NCBI RefSeq assembly: GCF_022200785.1
Contig: NZ_CP087585.1
Coordinates: 4,216,001-4,280,000 of the forward strand
Length of the DNA: 64,000 nucleotides
Direction: 5' to 3'
Origin: Pedobacter mucosus
Lineage (GTDB): Bacteria > Bacteroidota > Bacteroidia > Sphingobacteriales > Sphingobacteriaceae
The translations under genes were made by a program, and so were the position numbers. This document shows, one piece after another, positions 52,183 through 61,425 of the stretch (positions within the stretch are counted from its first letter, which is position 1; every line of letters begins with the position of its first letter). The notes under the pieces are model-generated. The model ran no database searches. It was not told the origin of the DNA and saw nothing but the letters and a program-made list of their open reading frames with translations.

Positions 52183-52300
52183 TGCGTTTTTGTGCAATTT
52201 TTATTTTGCTGTTAATAGCTTCTGTGTATGTTAAATTGTTTTTATTATTGAAAAACATTTATGATATTAGCTAAATAATATAAAAACTGCGTTTTTGTGC
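52183..52300. promoter_or_regulatory. Paired 13-mer in the deoR/susC divergent control region
   Basis: TGCGTTTTTGTGC occurs at 52183-52195 and again at 52288-52300 in the same orientation, starting exactly 105 bp apart, which is ten DNA turns. A related partial copy (TGCGTGTTTTTGCG) overlaps the first. The first copy lies upstream of the deoR start chosen here and the second 70 bp upstream of susC. These fit operators for a DeoR-type protein that loops DNA; binding is an inference. Confidence 0.55.
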
Positions 52301-52370
52301 GGTTTTAAGTATTATAAATACAACTAACAACAACTAAACAATTATCAACCCTATTTCTTATTGGCAGTTT

Positions 52371-55300
52371 ATGAAAAAAAAGCTACTATTAATTTTTCTT
52401 GGTACGTTTTTGTTGCTGGCCCAGGCCATAGCGCAGCAAATAACCGTTACCGGTAAAGTCTCGTCATCTGACGGGCCAATTCCAGGAGTTTCCATTCGAG
52501 TTAAGGGAACAACTGTAGTTGCACAAACGAATGGAGATGGCAATTTCTCTATTCAGGCACTTAAAACTGATGTGCTAACATTTTCTTATATTGGATATAG
52601 AACCCAAGACAAGGCGGTGGGCGGAAATGCAGTAATGAACGTTTCTTTATTAACGGACGCAAGTGATTTAGAGGAAGTCGTTGTTACCGCATTTGGTATT
52701 ACGAGAGATAAAAAATCGCTTGGTTATTCTGCTCAAACTATTAAGGGAGTTGATATTGCCAATACGCAACGAGATAACTTTATTAATGCCTTGCAAGGGC
52801 GAGTGGCCGGTGCAACAATTACCCCTACAAATGGTACACCAGGCGCTTCATCACAAATTATTATTCGTGGCGCTGTATCCTTAGATGGTGATAATCAACC
52901 TCTTTTCGTTATTGATGGTTTACCAATTTCCAATAAAACCTTTAGCGAATATAATAAGGTTGGGCAGGGAACCTTCAACAGAAATAATGATTATGGCAAC
53001 AGGGCTATGGATATTAATCCAGAAGAAATTGAAACTTTAACCATATTGAAGGGTCCTGAAGCTTCAGCGCTGTATGGAACCGATGGTGCATCTGGTGCAG
53101 TGGTAATCACTACCAAAAGAGCTAAAGCAGGTACTGGCAGAGTTACTTACAGCAATTCATTTCGCGTGGAAAATGTTTATCGCTATCCAGAAGTTCAAAC
53201 AGTATATAGTGCTGGAGCTGCAGGATTTTTAGATGAGGATACCAGAACTTTTTTCGGTCCTAAATATGCTGCGGGTACGGTCATGTATGATAATATCGGC
53301 AATTTTTACAAAACTGGATTTACGCAAAAACATAATGCATCAGTTGAGGGCGGAAGCGAGGCTTTATCTGTAAGGTCTAATATATCTTACACCGATCAAG
53401 GAGGAACGTTACCTGGAACATCATATAACAAAATTGATGCAAAGATATCTGGAACATCAAAAATAAGTTCGAAACTTAATGCAAACGCTTCGATTAACTA
53501 CATAACATCAAAAACAAACAAAGCTTTTAAAGGTGCTGGTAGCCCAATGCTAAGTGTATTAACTTGGCCATTATCAGATGATATGCGTAATTATTTAACA
53601 GAGACTGGCGACAGAAGAACAATTACAAACTCATTTACAGCTGAACTAGATAACCCATACTTTGCATTAAACAAAAATCCAAACACAGAAAAAATAAATA
53701 GGGTTTTAGCTAATTTTGGTTTAGATTATACACCTACCAATTGGCTTTCATTTTCTGCTCGTGCAGGTGCTGATGTTACAAATCTTGAGGCAATGGATGC
53801 TTATCATCCTCAATCTTATGGATACGATGGAACGAATGTTGCAGCTGGTGGCACATTAAATACGGTAGTTTCTAATACAAAATTATATACAGGTAACCTT
53901 GTTGCAACTTTAAGGAAAGACTTTGGGAAGTTTAAACCAATTTTAAGAATCGGTGCAGATATAAAAGATGATCATTCTATATCTACAGCAAACAAAGGAA
54001 CAGGATTTTTAAAGGCTGATTTTTACAGTTTAAATAATGTAACTGCAACTACTGTTCAGGCTTTTTATGCTGATGAATTGAAACGCAAAGTTGGTGCTTT
54101 TGCAAGTGCTGAATTTGGTTATGATGACTATTTATATTTAACATTAACAGGAAGAAATGATTTTTCATCAACGTTGCCTGTAACTGATCAAAGTTTCTTC
54201 TATCCGGCGGCATCATTAAGTTTTGTATTCTCGGAGCTAGCACCTTTAAAAGAATCTAAATGGTTATCGTTTGGTAAACTTAGAGGATCTTGGGGGCAAT
54301 CAGGAAAAGATGCTAGAACGCCATACATCACCAAGACTAAACTTATTGCACAACAAACTACAGGTGGTGGCTTCGCAGTAGACGTAACGGCTGGTAATCC
54401 GGTTATTCAGGCCGAATTTACATCTTCTTCTGAAGTTGGTTTAGAAATGGGATTTTTCAATAACCGCTTGTCTTTCGATTTTTCATACTATGAACTAACT
54501 TCTGAAAAGCAAATAACTGCACCACGTTTAAGCTACGCAACAGGCGCAATATTAGGCTGGATTAACAGTGGTAAATTACGCAACAGAGGTTTTGAATTAA
54601 TTTTAAAAGGTACGCCGATTAGAACTAAAGATTTCAATTGGGATATTACCGCTAATATTTCTAGAACAAGAGGTAAGATTTTGTCGTTGCCAGCAGATCA
54701 GGATGTTTTCTACGTATCTGATAGTTGGTTAGCAAATAATGTAAGGGCTCAATATGTTGTTGGGTCATCAATTTCTGCTTTTGCAGGGTATCATTATCTA
54801 AAAAATACTACGGGTCAATTATTAATTAATCCATCTAATGGTATGCCGATTGTAGACCAAACCTTCACTCCAATTGGAGATCGTGCTCCCGATGTTGTTA
54901 TGGGTTTATCTAACAGTTTCACTTATAAAAATTTCAATTTATCGTTCTTGCTAGATTTCAGAAAAGGTGGTGATATCTACAATGGAACAGATTTATACCT
55001 TTATCAAAGAGGTTTATCTAAATTGAGTTTAGACCGTGAAACACCTCGTATTATTGAAGGTGTATTTAGAGATGGATTGGAAAACAGCGCAACTCCAACA
55101 AAAAATAATATCGTAGTAGTACCATATATTTCTACTACCTATTACAACACGTACTATTCTACAGAAGATTTCCTAGAAAAAGAAATTAACTGGGTACGAT
55201 TAAAGGATATCACTTTAAGTTATAATTTACCAAAGTCGCTTTTTGAAAAAAGCAAAGTTTTTAAAACTGCTAATGTTTTTGTAACTGGTACCGATTTACT

Positions 55301-55442
55301 TTTAATAACCAATTATAAAGGTGTAGATCCATCAGTTAATGGATTAAGTGCTGCATCTGGCGGTTTAGGTGGAACAGGTATCGATTATGGTTCTGTTGGT
55401 TTACCAAGAGGATATAATTTGGGTGTTAGAATTGGTTTTTAA
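52371..55442 (+). CDS. SusC/RagA family TonB-linked outer-membrane transporter (third pair)
   Basis: A 1023-residue SusC-type protein. The signal peptide ends at AQAIAQQ, followed by a beta domain (VTGKVSSSDGPIPGVSIRVKG), a plug (LEEVVVTAFGITRDKKSLG) and the motif IIRGAVSLDGDNQPLFVIDG, then a barrel ending LGVRIGF. The long VVTAFGI-type plug differs from the first pair, so it belongs to another SusC subgroup, often found with SusD-like_2 partners, as here. It is the first gene of a three-gene operon without catabolic enzymes. Confidence 0.95.
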   Translation: MKKKLLLIFLGTFLLLAQAIAQQITVTGKVSSSDGPIPGVSIRVKGTTVVAQTNGDGNFSIQALKTDVLTFSYIGYRTQDKAVGGNAVMNVSLLTDASDLEEVVVTAFGITRDKKSLGYSAQTIKGVDIANTQRDNFINALQGRVAGATITPTNGTPGASSQIIIRGAVSLDGDNQPLFVIDGLPISNKTFSEYNKVGQGTFNRNNDYGNRAMDINPEEIETLTILKGPEASALYGTDGASGAVVITTKRAKAGTGRVTYSNSFRVENVYRYPEVQTVYSAGAAGFLDEDTRTFFGPKYAAGTVMYDNIGNFYKTGFTQKHNASVEGGSEALSVRSNISYTDQGGTLPGTSYNKIDAKISGTSKISSKLNANASINYITSKTNKAFKGAGSPMLSVLTWPLSDDMRNYLTETGDRRTITNSFTAELDNPYFALNKNPNTEKINRVLANFGLDYTPTNWLSFSARAGADVTNLEAMDAYHPQSYGYDGTNVAAGGTLNTVVSNTKLYTGNLVATLRKDFGKFKPILRIGADIKDDHSISTANKGTGFLKADFYSLNNVTATTVQAFYADELKRKVGAFASAEFGYDDYLYLTLTGRNDFSSTLPVTDQSFFYPAASLSFVFSELAPLKESKWLSFGKLRGSWGQSGKDARTPYITKTKLIAQQTTGGGFAVDVTAGNPVIQAEFTSSSEVGLEMGFFNNRLSFDFSYYELTSEKQITAPRLSYATGAILGWINSGKLRNRGFELILKGTPIRTKDFNWDITANISRTRGKILSLPADQDVFYVSDSWLANNVRAQYVVGSSISAFAGYHYLKNTTGQLLINPSNGMPIVDQTFTPIGDRAPDVVMGLSNSFTYKNFNLSFLLDFRKGGDIYNGTDLYLYQRGLSKLSLDRETPRIIEGVFRDGLENSATPTKNNIVVVPYISTTYYNTYYSTEDFLEKEINWVRLKDITLSYNLPKSLFEKSKVFKTANVFVTGTDLLLITNYKGVDPSVNGLSAASGGLGGTGIDYGSVGLPRGYNLGVRIGF

Positions 55443-55453
55443 TTATTAAGGAA

Positions 55454-57031
55454 ATGAAAAATATATATATATTATTTGCCGCAGTTGCGACAATGATTTC
55501 TGTATCGAGTTGTAAAAAGTATTTAGATGTTAATACTGATCCTGCTACACCTCAAGATGTGGAAAGTAAAACATTAACCCCACCATTATTCTCACAAATG
55601 GCTAGAGGTGTTGCATATGATGCTCGCTATTTAGGTCCGGTAATTCAGAATTGGGGTTATAGAACAACTGGTTATGTTGGAGATATACATGGCTGGATTC
55701 TATCCAGTGATGCGATGGGCGAAATTTGGAGGACTAATTATTTCGGTTTAGGTGCAAATTTAAACCTCATAATGGATGATGCTACCAAAACCCAACAATG
55801 GAACTATTTAGGTTTGGCGCAATCGTTAAAAGCATGGGGATGGCAAATTACAACAGACTATCATGGTGATATAATTCTAAAACAGGCTTATGAACCTAAT
55901 CGCTTTGTTTTCGATTATGATCCGCAGCAAGATGTTTATGCTGAAGTAGTAAAAGTAGCTAATGAAGCAATTGCCAGTTGGAGTAGAACGGATGGAAATG
56001 GTACTGTAGCGAAAATAGCCGCATCAGATTTGATTTATGCAGGAGATGCATCTAAATGGATTAAATTTAATTATGGTTTACTTGCTTTAAATCTAAATAA
56101 TCAAATCAACAAAGCCTCTTACAATCCTGCTAAGGTAATCGAATACGTAGATAAATCTTTAGCCAGTAATGCTGATAACTTTTTAGTCCCTCACCTTGGA
56201 ACCAACACAACAAATGCAAACTTTTTTGGTCCAATTAGAGGCAATTTAAACAGTTTTCGTAACTCGCGGATGATGGTTGGCTTATTAAATGGTGCTTATT
56301 TAAATGGTGTTCCAGGTTCAGTAATGGACCCGCGAATTTCTACCTTAATTACGGCAAGTACAGATGGTCAGTATCGTGGAACTATTGCCGGAATGGGCGA
56401 TCCGGCGAGTACTGCCGCAGCTTTACCTACTGCAATTCCAAATCCTTGGGGTTCAATAGCTATTAATTCAGGCACGCCAACACCTGGTGCAGGTGGAGGT
56501 AAATATCTTTTCAAAGACAATTCCCCAGCTCCAGTGATGACTTATCCAGAAATGCAATTCGTGAAAGCAGAAGCTGCATTTAGAATGGGAAATGTTTCGT
56601 TGGCTTACACCGCTTATTTAAATGGTATTAATGGAAGTTTAGACTTTGTAAGTGGTTTGGGTACCGTTATCACAACCGCACAAAGAACTGCTTATTTAAC
56701 TAGCACTTCTGTAAAACAATCTGCTGCTACATTAACATTGAAAGATATTATGTTGCAAAAGTATATTGCCATGTACGGATATTGCTTTGTGGAAACCTGG
56801 TGCGATTTACGTAAATATAATTATGCAGACGGCGATACAATGGGTAACAATCCTTATGTAAATACTTTCATTTTACCTACAACTTTATTTTCAGATAATG
56901 GTGGTAAACCTGCACAACGTTACAGACCGAGGTATAATTCAGAATACCTTTGGAACTTAAGTGCACTTAAAAAAATTGGTGGCGATATGCCAGATTATCA
57001 TACTTACAAAATGTGGTTTTCACAACCTTAA
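55454..57031 (+). CDS. SusD-like_2 family lipoprotein (third pair)
   Basis: A 525-residue lipoprotein (signal to MISVSSC, Cys20) starting CKKYLDVNTDPATPQDVESKTL after the signal, the characteristic opening of the SusD-like_2 family (PF12771-type), with TYPEMQFVKAEAAFRMGN in the TPR region. It is the surface ligand-binding partner of the preceding SusC, 11 bp upstream. Some SusD-like_2 systems handle peptides or other non-glycan nutrients, so the substrate should not be assumed to be a sugar. Confidence 0.9.
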   Translation: MKNIYILFAAVATMISVSSCKKYLDVNTDPATPQDVESKTLTPPLFSQMARGVAYDARYLGPVIQNWGYRTTGYVGDIHGWILSSDAMGEIWRTNYFGLGANLNLIMDDATKTQQWNYLGLAQSLKAWGWQITTDYHGDIILKQAYEPNRFVFDYDPQQDVYAEVVKVANEAIASWSRTDGNGTVAKIAASDLIYAGDASKWIKFNYGLLALNLNNQINKASYNPAKVIEYVDKSLASNADNFLVPHLGTNTTNANFFGPIRGNLNSFRNSRMMVGLLNGAYLNGVPGSVMDPRISTLITASTDGQYRGTIAGMGDPASTAAALPTAIPNPWGSIAINSGTPTPGAGGGKYLFKDNSPAPVMTYPEMQFVKAEAAFRMGNVSLAYTAYLNGINGSLDFVSGLGTVITTAQRTAYLTSTSVKQSAATLTLKDIMLQKYIAMYGYCFVETWCDLRKYNYADGDTMGNNPYVNTFILPTTLFSDNGGKPAQRYRPRYNSEYLWNLSALKKIGGDMPDYHTYKMWFSQP

Positions 57032-57043
57032 CCGAAAAAATAA

Positions 57044-57850
57044 ATGAAAAAAATATTATACTTTTTTGTAGTTGGTATGGGTTTACTTACTGCATGTAAA
57101 AAAGGAGAACTTGTAGAAAATACGCCCTATGAAAAAATTGCTCCAGCGGATCCCAAATATTCATATATCAAAATTTTAAACTTGACTCCTGGTAGCCCGG
57201 TTGCTAATTATTATATAGATGGAACTAAATTCAGTGCTTCCTTATCCTCAACAGGTATTGAAAATACAGGGTATAGTTACAATATCTTATTTCCTGATTT
57301 TGGATATGCAGTTACAACACCCGGAACGCATAAATTAACGGCTAAAATTGTTCCAGCAGCAGCCGCAGATGCAAATTTGGAGATTTTAAACACCACAATT
57401 AATCCTGTAGCTGGAAAATATTATAGTTTATTTACGACCGGCCAATACACTACAACATCAAAAACAATTCCTTCTGTTTTAACAATAGAAGATATTAGGC
57501 CAGCATTGGATACAGCAAAGATTTTTGTTCGTTTTGTTAATCTTGCAAACGGTTCGCCAAATATTGATGTAGTTAAAGGTGCGGATTTAGCAACAGGTAC
57601 AAAGATTATTTCTAATGTTGCTTATGGAGCATCGTCATCTGGTTGGGTAGAAATTCCTGCACTTGGCGCAGGTACTGCACCGATTGTTCCGATTTGGTTT
57701 GTGAATTCTGCAACGGGTGCGTCGATATTTCCCGCTGTTCTTTCATTAACAATTACCAAGGGCAGAGCATATACAATTTATTCAAGAGGTATTGTTGGTA
57801 CAACAGGCACTACATTACCAACGTATACATTTTACACAACATTCTTTTAA
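57044..57850 (+). CDS. DUF4397 domain lipoprotein
   Basis: A 268-residue lipoprotein (signal to MGLLTAC, Cys18). It contains two tandem Ig-like halves of the DUF4397 type: YSYIKILNLTPGSPVANYYIDG at residues 37-58 and KIFVRFVNLANGSPNIDVVKG at about 160-180. The family is of unknown function and is commonly encoded after SusCD-like_2 pairs, where it may be an accessory surface binding protein. It lies 12 bp after the SusD gene and is the last gene of the operon, followed by a strong terminator. Confidence 0.87.
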   Translation: MKKILYFFVVGMGLLTACKKGELVENTPYEKIAPADPKYSYIKILNLTPGSPVANYYIDGTKFSASLSSTGIENTGYSYNILFPDFGYAVTTPGTHKLTAKIVPAAAADANLEILNTTINPVAGKYYSLFTTGQYTTTSKTIPSVLTIEDIRPALDTAKIFVRFVNLANGSPNIDVVKGADLATGTKIISNVAYGASSSGWVEIPALGAGTAPIVPIWFVNSATGASIFPAVLSLTITKGRAYTIYSRGIVGTTGTTLPTYTFYTTFF

Positions 57851-57871
57851 TAAAAACCTGTCTCGGTTTTT

Positions 57872-57902
57872 AAAACCAAGTCAGATTCTGGCTTGGTTTT
57901 TT
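57872..57902 (+). terminator. Intrinsic terminator of the third susCD operon
   Basis: AAAACCAAG-T-CAG pairs with CTG-G-CTTGGTTTT (one T-G pair) around an ATT loop, followed by further T residues, 21 bp after the DUF4397 stop. Confidence 0.92.
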
Positions 57903-58567
57903 CATTTAATCTGATTTGAAATTTTAAGCAATATATGCGAGCGCACAAATTCCTAGCAATGTATGTTGCATTCAATATGGGGGATTTTGTCGAGAAAACG
58001 GTACTGCAATTGGATGTCATCGAACTACAAACTTTAATGAGCTACTTGGAGAAATGAGATCTTTTAATTTACTAATTGTTCAATAGATGATTTATACCAT
58101 TTATGCTTTGTTTCACCTTGAGTCTTAATAAATGTTTTAGTTCATCTCATTTATAGAGTTTTTCAACTTAAACTGTTTGACTTTGTCTTGTTGTGGCTGA
58201 TTTTATTTGAGTCGTATCATGATTGAAATCAGCTTTGCCAAGCATCACTTCATCCTCATCAAAATTTCTCAAGAGTATTATCACTATTATTATTTAAGTA
58301 TTTTAATGAGTATTAACACTCAATAATATAGAGGATAGTTGTATTCCAAAGCTTCTATTTGTTCTTTATAGCTAAAATGGTCACATTACTCTGTAATAAT
58401 TTACAAACAATCTAACCAAGATGCCTTAAACGATTTACTAACGTAACGTGGTAAATTATATTAAGAATATACCTAATAATGCAGATATTAGGTAGAAAAC
58501 TGAAATCATCTCTGGTCTATTGTAAATTATACATCATAACATACAACATTATTATAACCAAATAGCC
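57903..58567. other. Gene-sparse region with possible gene remnants
   Basis: There is no convincing full gene. An ATG-started 40-codon frame runs 57935-58057 (plus; MRAHKFLAMYVAF... ending SYLEK) and a short frame of about 35 codons ends at 58168 on the minus strand (NFDEDEVMLGKADFNHDTT...). Both have ordinary protein-like composition and could be the tails of decayed genes. I do not recognise either. The rest is AT-rich. Confidence 0.5.
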
Positions 58568-58759
58568 ATGAAATTAACCCGTGTAAGTCAACTTACTTCA
58601 GTTATGAAGTTAGATCAAATAAAAGTTGGAGACTTCATTGAAGATGATTTAGGTAAGTTCGGGAAAGTAATTGAGGTTGAAGTAATTTCTTATTTTGCTG
58701 AGAAACACTATTACTTTCGTCTGGCAGAGAAGCAAGGAACCATCTTAATCATAAAATAA
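58568..58759 (+). CDS. Small hypothetical protein (63 aa)
   Basis: A 63-residue protein, MKLTRVSQLTSVMKLDQIKVG at the start, with a beta-rich pattern (GDFIEDDLGKFGKVIEVEVI, then KHYYFRLAEKQGTILIIK) that suggests a small barrel or SH3-like fold. I do not recognise a family. It has no signal peptide and no close same-strand neighbour, and sits in a region of small orphan genes. Confidence 0.5.
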   Translation: MKLTRVSQLTSVMKLDQIKVGDFIEDDLGKFGKVIEVEVISYFAEKHYYFRLAEKQGTILIIK

Positions 58760-58829
58760 GAAAATTCTATGATGAGACCTATCAATAAAGATAGGCCCCA
58801 AATCAAATTAAATCGGTCCCGAAATTTAA

Positions 58830-59114
58830 TTAGTTTCTAAATGCAAGAGCACTAGATTTATTTATTTTAGGTGAACCTGAAACGCAAATGATTTTATCAC
58901 CATTTGACAAAGTCATTAAATATTTAATAGGTGGTTTAAGGTTTATTGCGGTTAAGCCGTATCTAGTTAGTGCAATCTCGAATAAAACTGAATCATGTAT
59001 TTGCAATCTCCTGTCTAAACTTTCTAAACAGAATGCTATTATCTGATCATTTTCGTCTTGTATAAAGCCTCTTCCTTCTAAAGCATTTACACCAAGTATC
59101 TTTCCTTTTCTCAT
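58830..59114 (-). CDS. Cold-shock-domain-like small protein
   Basis: A 94-residue protein. Its first ~60 residues read like a divergent cold-shock OB-fold: MRKGKILGVNALEGRGFIQDE has the GKI...GRGFIQDE order of the CSD strand 1 / RNP1 region, followed by IIAFCLESL and HDSVLFEIALTRYGLTAINLKP, which matches the closing strands. The aromatic residues of canonical RNP motifs are partly lost. The C-terminal ~35 residues (TLSNGDKIICVSGSPKIN) are extra. A nucleic-acid binding role is plausible but not proven. Confidence 0.6.
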   Translation of the reverse strand: MRKGKILGVNALEGRGFIQDENDQIIAFCLESLDRRLQIHDSVLFEIALTRYGLTAINLKPPIKYLMTLSNGDKIICVSGSPKINKSSALAFRN

Positions 59115-59320
59115 TTTATGATTTAAAGGGTAAGTAACGAATTGTATGTAATGGTGGTTTTAGCTACAACGTTTTCTTATCATAGGATAAGATTACCTTG
59201 ATTGTAAATAAGCTTAACAGAAGTTGTGATCTAATAATACGATCTCGATATAATAATGAGAATAAACACTAAAGCACCACAATATACCGCGTAAATGGCA
59301 ATGTTGTTGGATTGGATTAT

Positions 59321-59707
59321 TTAGGATGAATGCAGATCAGCAAATAATTTTGGATTTGATCTTTGAAAATTCAAATGCAAACTATCAAGTATTCTTGGTG
59401 TCAACTCTTTATTAACATTGCGTAAGCCGTCCTTAAGTTCAAACCTCATGGTTTTTCTAAAGTGTTTAGCATCCAGTTTCATCTCATTAATCCTATTTAA
59501 ATAGAATAATTCGATTGCCTGATTATATGCTATAGTATCATTCGAAGCTAAGATGGCTTCTCGATTGCTTTCTAAGAAGAAAGGATTGCCTTTTCTGTCA
59601 TACTCCATCACAAACATGGTAAGCATATAGGGCTTTTGTTTTTGTTTGGTCCTGCATCCTGATATTACTAACGCAATCCAAAATATGAAAATGATTTTTC
59701 TTCTCAT
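59321..59707 (-). CDS. Hypothetical small lipoprotein
   Basis: A 128-residue protein from the ATG at 59707, chosen because it gives a lipoprotein signal MRRKIIFIFWIALVISGC; the frame stays open 11 codons further upstream to 59740. After Cys18 comes a basic TKQKQK and a mostly helical, charged domain with no family I recognise. It should be a periplasmic or outer-membrane lipoprotein. No operon partner. Confidence 0.6.
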   Translation of the reverse strand: MRRKIIFIFWIALVISGCRTKQKQKPYMLTMFVMEYDRKGNPFFLESNREAILASNDTIAYNQAIELFYLNRINEMKLDAKHFRKTMRFELKDGLRNVNKELTPRILDSLHLNFQRSNPKLFADLHSS

Positions 59708-59740
59708 GATCAAGTCGTTTATTAAAGTTAAATAAACCAC

Positions 59741-60095
59741 GCTTTAATTGCAAATGAATCAATAGAAACTATTTATCATTATACTGATGAGTGAATGGAT
59801 TTTTATTAAAAAAAATATATGTTGATAATTTGGAATCATAGAATATAGTTGGTTCCATTTATATGAATCCTTTTATGACTCAACATCAATTATAATTTCT
59901 ATAAACATAGAACTGATTTATTTTTACAGGATTATAATTGATTATAAAATATTTTGAAAAACTAGGCTAATATCATTATTAGCTATGTTCTTGCCATATT
60001 ATTTCAGCTATGAATTTTGGTGCATCAAATGAAATGAAACGGTAATTAACTTCTCATTATAATTAATATATTTGCATGAATTAACAAGTCAACCT
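59741..60095. other. AT-rich intergenic region upstream of tRNA-Arg
   Basis: No gene seen. The only element I can support is the TATATTTG promoter motif near its right end, annotated separately. Confidence 0.6.
60067..60074 (+). promoter_or_regulatory. -7 promoter element of the tRNA-Arg gene
   Basis: TATATTTG is a full match to TAnnTTTG and lies 21 bp before the first base of the mature tRNA. Confidence 0.6.
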
Positions 60096-60167
60096 GGTCC
60101 CGTAGTTCAACGGATAGAATAGAAGTTTCCTAAACTTTAGATATGAGTTCGATTCTCGTCGGGACCA
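60096..60167 (+). tRNA. tRNA-Arg (anticodon CCU)
   Basis: A 72-base cloverleaf. Acceptor GGTCCCG / CGGGACC (7 perfect pairs), D arm GTTC / GAAT with loop AACGGATA, anticodon stem GAAGT / ACTTT with loop TTCCTAA (anticodon CCT, reading AGG), variable loop AGAT, T arm ATGAG / CTCGT with loop TTCGATT, discriminator A. CCA is not encoded. A hairpin terminator follows. Confidence 0.95.
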
Positions 60168-60183
60168 CTTTTAAGATATTATT

Positions 60184-60224
60184 ACGACAAAGCTCTTTAA
60201 CTTGTTAAAGGGCTTTGTCGTTTG
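60184..60224 (+). terminator. Terminator hairpin after tRNA-Arg
   Basis: ACGACAAAGCTCTTTAAC pairs with GTTAAAGGGCTTTGTCGT (18 bp with one T-G pair) around a TT loop, followed by T residues. It is very close to the tRNA 3' end. Confidence 0.85.
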
Positions 60225-60523
60225 TAAGTATTTTTATGCTTGCAAATCTCTTGTAATTTATTAACAAACTTCAAAAAAATAGAATTGGGAACCATCCAAT
60301 GGACGATTCCCAATTAATCTAAATTAACGCTCTCGATATATAATACGAACATGCTTGTAAATTATTGTTCTAATTAATATATTTTATACATATGATTTTT
60401 GCGCTACTAGAAAATACTGATATACCATCCGCCGAATATTATTGATTATACTGGCAATTAGTGACAAAGGTCATTTATCTAAGCTTAAATTATACTGATA
60501 TTTATACAAAAGAATATTTATTT
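60225..60523. other. Intergenic region with a nested hairpin
   Basis: No gene. A hairpin at 60283-60315 pairs AATTGGGAA with TTCCCAATT (9 bp), and its loop contains a second short pairing, CCAT / ATGG. It has no T-run after it. Function unknown. Confidence 0.55.
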
Positions 60524-60967
60524 ATGCTCGGAGAATTAAATAAAAGGCAGCTCATTGATATTTTGGAGCGCCAAGTGATAGGAAGATTAGGCTGCCATGC
60601 AAATGGAGAAACCTATATTGTGCCTGTTAATTATGTTTATAGAGATAACGCTATTTATGCTCATTCTGGAAACGGGAAGAAAATTGAAATGATGCGGGCT
60701 AATCCAAAGGTATGCTTTCAGGTAGATGAGATTATTGATACATTCAGGTGGAAAAGCGGCATACTTTGGGGTACTTATGAAGAGTTATTTGGTGAGGAAA
60801 GACAGCAAGCGATGCAAGGTATTATTCACAAAATTATGCCGTTAACTAATAAACCAAGTCAAGAACCTTCGCATGGCATTGATCCTAATAAACATCAAAA
60901 TATTATTGTATATAAAATTGAATTAACAGAGGTTACCGGGCGATTTGAAACTCACGACTTAGATTAG
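60524..60967 (+). CDS. Pyridoxamine 5'-phosphate oxidase-like FMN-binding split-barrel protein
   Basis: A 147-residue protein from the ATG at 60524 (MLGELNKRQLIDILERQ). A longer frame begins at a GTG at 60461 but its 21 extra residues look non-family. The core GRLGCHANGETYIVPVNYVY then IYAHSGNGKKIEMMRANPKVCFQVDE is typical of the PNPOx-like/NimA-type flavin split-barrel family. Such proteins bind FMN or F420-like cofactors and may reduce nitro compounds. Substrate unknown. It is followed 74 bp later by a small hypothetical gene on the same strand. Confidence 0.85.
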   Translation: MLGELNKRQLIDILERQVIGRLGCHANGETYIVPVNYVYRDNAIYAHSGNGKKIEMMRANPKVCFQVDEIIDTFRWKSGILWGTYEELFGEERQQAMQGIIHKIMPLTNKPSQEPSHGIDPNKHQNIIVYKIELTEVTGRFETHDLD

Positions 60968-61041
60968 CTTGTCAATCTTATTACAAACTTTAAAGCCTTG
61001 TTATTGTTAACATGTAGTTATTAACTAAATAAAAAAACAGC

Positions 61042-61290
61042 ATGATTACAGTAAAACCGCTCCTATCAGAGAATGTGAAAGATTTTATGGATTACGCACT
61101 CGACGTAATAAAATCTATGGATGGCGCACCAGAGCATAATTTAGAGGAACAGACTTTAGTTAATAAAAGGATTGTGGTGCTCAAAGAATATCTTGATGCA
61201 GTCGCCGCCTCTTATCAAGCAACTATTCCTAAAGTTTTGAATAATTCGGATACTGAAGGCATAAACTTTAGCGGTACTGGACATAGTTAA
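61042..61290 (+). CDS. Small hypothetical protein (82 aa)
   Basis: An 82-residue, mostly helical cytoplasmic protein (MITVKPLLSENVKDFMDYA...) with a polar tail, NNSDTEGINFSGTGHS. I do not recognise a family. Same strand as the flavin-binding protein, possibly co-transcribed. Confidence 0.55.
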   Translation: MITVKPLLSENVKDFMDYALDVIKSMDGAPEHNLEEQTLVNKRIVVLKEYLDAVAASYQATIPKVLNNSDTEGINFSGTGHS

Positions 61291-61425
61291 AATACGTTAT
61301 TTAAGTGAATATCAAGCTGAAGTTTAAATGTAAATAAATAGCAGGTTTTGAATTAAACGAAATAATATATAGATAAATTCTATTTTTTTAAATTAACATA
61401 TCTAATTTGACTATATTATTCTTTG

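Noticed and set aside
52120..52197. N-terminal extension of the DeoR regulator
   Set aside because: The extra 26 residues do not fit the family start and would be read from DNA holding the 13-mer repeat proposed as an operator.
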